Shown: positions 4,851 through 6,876 of the stretch, one piece after another
Layout: each line of letters begins with the position of its first letter
How positions within the stretch are numbered: position 1 is the stretch's first letter
Assembly: GCA_002504845.1 (NCBI GenBank)
Contig: DATW01000013.1
Span: forward strand, 23,321 to 30,196
DNA: 6,876 nucleotides
DNA from: Euryarchaeota archaeon UBA250
GTDB taxonomy: Archaea > Thermoplasmatota > Poseidoniia > Poseidoniales > Thalassarchaeaceae
Reading direction: 5' to 3'
The notes under the pieces: model-generated
What the model was told of the DNA's origin: nothing
Seen by the model: the letters and a program-made list of their open reading frames with translations, nothing else
The model's database searches: none
Program-made: the position numbers and the translations under genes

Positions 4851-6876
4851 ACAGTCCCAATTGTCAGACTCCTCGGCTCAGGTACTCCCTTGATCAATTC
4901 AGATATCGCCTTAACTTCCATCTTTGCACCTGAAAGTGTTGTTACAAAGGGGATGTTTAGTTCGACGGCGAGTCTTCTCATCATATTTCCATCGAGTATC
5001 GCGCCCCCGGAACCAGTAGGCGTATTGATAATCAGTTGGATCTTTCCTTGGCGCATCAAGTCTAACGCGTCTGGCGAACCCTGTTCAGCTATCCTGTAGG
5101 CGGTATTAGTGGGCAGGCCCCCGGACTCCCGAAGTACAGAGGCAGTTCCATGCGTTGCGTGTATGACGAACCCCATTGAATGCAGCTCCTCAGCGAGGGG
5201 TATGATCGAATGTTTGTCTGCATCCTTCACTGTAATGTACACGCCTCCATGGGTTGGGACTGGTATCTCTGTAGCCATCCTTGCTTTCAGATAGGCAGCG
5301 GCAGGAGATTTGTGTGAGCCCATCACCTCTCCTGTAGATTTCATCTCTGGCCCGGGCGCCGGGTCTAGCCCTCTGAGCTTTATGAATGGGAAAACTGGCG
5401 CCTTGACTGCGACTGCGTCAATCTGTCTCTCAGGTATGTCCAAGTCCTCTAGACGGTCGCCCATTGTGATTCTTGCAGCTATTCTTGCGAGAGGGATGCC
5501 TGTTGATTTCGCGACGAAGGGGAATGTCCTGGAGCCCCTCGGATTGACCTCAAGCACAAATAGTGTATCGCCCTTTATCGCAAACTGTATGTTGTAACAT
5601 CCAATCACGCCCAGTTTGAGTCCTATTCGTTTTGTCCACTCTTCGACCTCCTCAAGGATAGCGTCTGATACATTCTGAGTGGGGATGAAGCACGTTGAAT
5701 CGCCAGAATGTATCCCTGCCTCTTCTAGGTGCTCCATTACTGCGCCTATCAGCACCTCGTGGCCATCGCACACGGCATCTACATCCAACTCTATGGCATT
5801 GCCGAGATATTCGTCAACGAGCAGGGGTTTCTCAGGGGCGACGTAGGCCTCAGACATGTATGCATCTAGTTGCTTTGAGTCCGCGAGTACCTCCATCCCT
5901 CTGCCACCCAACACATAGGACGGTCTGATCAAAACAGGAAATCCTATCTCAGCAGCACCATTCCTAACTGCGAGGGGATCTTTTGCCGTAATGCCTCTCG
6001 GCATCCTCAATTCATTCCTAGCGGCGAACTCCTCGAAACGATGCCTGTCGCTCGCTTCATCGACTGCATCAGGAGATGTTCCAGCCATCTTCAATTCTAC
6101 TCCCATGGAATGCAAATGGTCAAGCTGGCTTTGTATCGGCAATGCAAGGTTGATTGCTGTCTGTCCGCCGAATTGCAAAATTATGCCATCTGCCCTTTCC
6201 CTAAGGAGTATTTCGATAACTGATTCAAGAGTTAAGGGGTCGAAATAAAGACGATCGCTGGTGTCGAAGTCAGTTGATACTGTTTCAGGATTATTATTGA
6301 TTATAATGGCCTCATGCCCCATATCCCGTATCGCGCCTACTGCATGGACACAGCCATAATCGAATTCAATTCCCTGGCCTATCCTAATTGGCCCCGATCC
6401 TATCACCACCATTCTCCTGACTTCTTTCGGGGATTCTGTTTGGACCCTGTCTATTCCTCTTGAGGCATTGCCACCCTCATATGTCGAATAATAGTAGGGA
6501 GTTACTGCAGCGAACTCAGCAGCACATGAGTCGACCATCCTGAATACCGGGTGTATTCCTAACGAGTGCCTGTGCTTCGTCATCTCGGAAACGACGGAGG
6601 CATCTAGCTGTGGCTTGAACCCATTCATCGCATCGACGATATGTGCGTCTGAAAAGCCGTATCCTTTCCATCGCCTGATTGAGTCTTCTTCGATTTTTTC
6701 TATATCTGAAGAGATGCCGGCCTCGATAATCTCTGCTTCGATTGAAGCCATTGTCGAGAATCTGTGCAGGAACCACCTGGTTATTCCCCCAGAAATTTCT
6801 CTAACCCTCTCTATGTCCCACCCTCTCCTGAATGATTCAAAGAGTGCAGCCATCCTACGGTCGGATGGTATGGATA
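4847..6876 (-). CDS. carB: Carbamoyl-phosphate synthase large subunit, C-terminal part (5' end outside window)
   Basis: The C-terminal two thirds of the ammonia-type/ATP-grasp large subunit that makes carbamoyl phosphate for pyrimidine and arginine synthesis. The frame stays open through the right edge; the ATG at 6853 is internal, since the preceding codons read SIPSDRR, matching the start of the oligomerisation domain. Numbering from that ATG, residues 1-137 are the helical oligomerisation domain. Residues 147-260 are the pre-ATP-grasp domain of the second synthetase half (GSGPIRIGQGIEFDY at 152-166, NNNPETVSTDFD at 186-197). Residues 268-475 are the ATP-grasp domain with RPSYVLGGRGME (310-321), GIHSGDS (380-386), and the metal/ATP ligands Q423, E435 and N437 in EVNPRGSR. 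About 536-668 is the allosteric MGS-like domain (HATHGTASVL 565-574, NTPTGSGGAILDG 610-622). About 400 N-terminal residues would be expected outside the window. The stop (TAA, 4847-4849) overlaps lysS tail to tail. Confidence 0.96.
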   Translation of the reverse strand, partial: SIPSDRRMAALFESFRRGWDIERVREISGGITRWFLHRFSTMASIEAEIIEAGISSDIEKIEEDSIRRWKGYGFSDAHIVDAMNGFKPQLDASVVSEMTKHRHSLGIHPVFRMVDSCAAEFAAVTPYYYSTYEGGNASRGIDRVQTESPKEVRRMVVIGSGPIRIGQGIEFDYGCVHAVGAIRDMGHEAIIINNNPETVSTDFDTSDRLYFDPLTLESVIEILLRERADGIILQFGGQTAINLALPIQSQLDHLHSMGVELKMAGTSPDAVDEASDRHRFEEFAARNELRMPRGITAKDPLAVRNGAAEIGFPVLIRPSYVLGGRGMEVLADSKQLDAYMSEAYVAPEKPLLVDEYLGNAIELDVDAVCDGHEVLIGAVMEHLEEAGIHSGDSTCFIPTQNVSDAILEEVEEWTKRIGLKLGVIGCYNIQFAIKGDTLFVLEVNPRGSRTFPFVAKSTGIPLARIAARITMGDRLEDLDIPERQIDAVAVKAPVFPFIKLRGLDPAPGPEMKSTGEVMGSHKSPAAAYLKARMATEIPVPTHGGVYITVKDADKHSIIPLAEELHSMGFVIHATHGTASVLRESGGLPTNTAYRIAEQGSPDALDLMRQGKIQLIINTPTGSGGAILDGNMMRRLAVELNIPFVTTLSGAKMEVKAISELIKGVPEPRSLTIGTV

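Noticed and set aside
4850..4865. GACA...TGTC inverted repeat just after lysS as a terminator
   Set aside because: The arms are only four bases, there is no T-run, and the site is coding sequence of carB.

Overview
The window reads as a compact stretch of an archaeal chromosome. The clearest markers are a class I lysyl-tRNA synthetase, the beta subunit of archaeal translation initiation factor 2, and a helix-turn-helix/phosphoribosyltransferase protein of the archaeal GfcR (PyrE-like) type. A euryarchaeal host is most likely. A Thermoplasmatota or marine group II type lineage is my guess from overall feel, not something the sequence proves. Nearly every base is coding: the longest non-coding stretch is about 71 bp, and no RNA gene, mobile element or CRISPR array was seen.

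Layout from left to right: (1) an NDUFA9-like atypical SDR oxidoreductase on the plus strand (18-965); (2) on the minus strand, aIF2-beta (1697-2107) followed by a CPBP-family intramembrane protease (958-1725), the two apparently overlapping and co-transcribed; (3) on the plus strand, a probable operon of trimeric dUTPase (2179-2628), a GfcR-like HTH-PRTase regulator (2686-3270) and class I LysRS (3282-4850); (4) on the minus strand, the C-terminal part of the carbamoyl-phosphate synthase large subunit, CarB (4847 to the right edge), which runs out of the window at its 5' side.

The two strand switches where genes converge (SDR/CPBP and lysS/carB) are tail-to-tail overlaps of 8 and 4 bp. The one divergent switch (aIF2-beta/dut) is a 71-bp gap that must hold both promoters. 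Three of the genes touch nucleotide metabolism (dut, the PRPP-binding regulator, carB) and two are core translation genes (aIF2-beta, lysS), so the window is mostly housekeeping. I did not find a convincing undescribed system. The most noteworthy points are in LysRS, which lacks the lysines expected in its KMSKS-type loop and lacks the paired cysteines I expect in the metal-binding region. Also worth attention are the regulator placed between dut and lysS and the overlap of a membrane protease gene with a translation factor gene.
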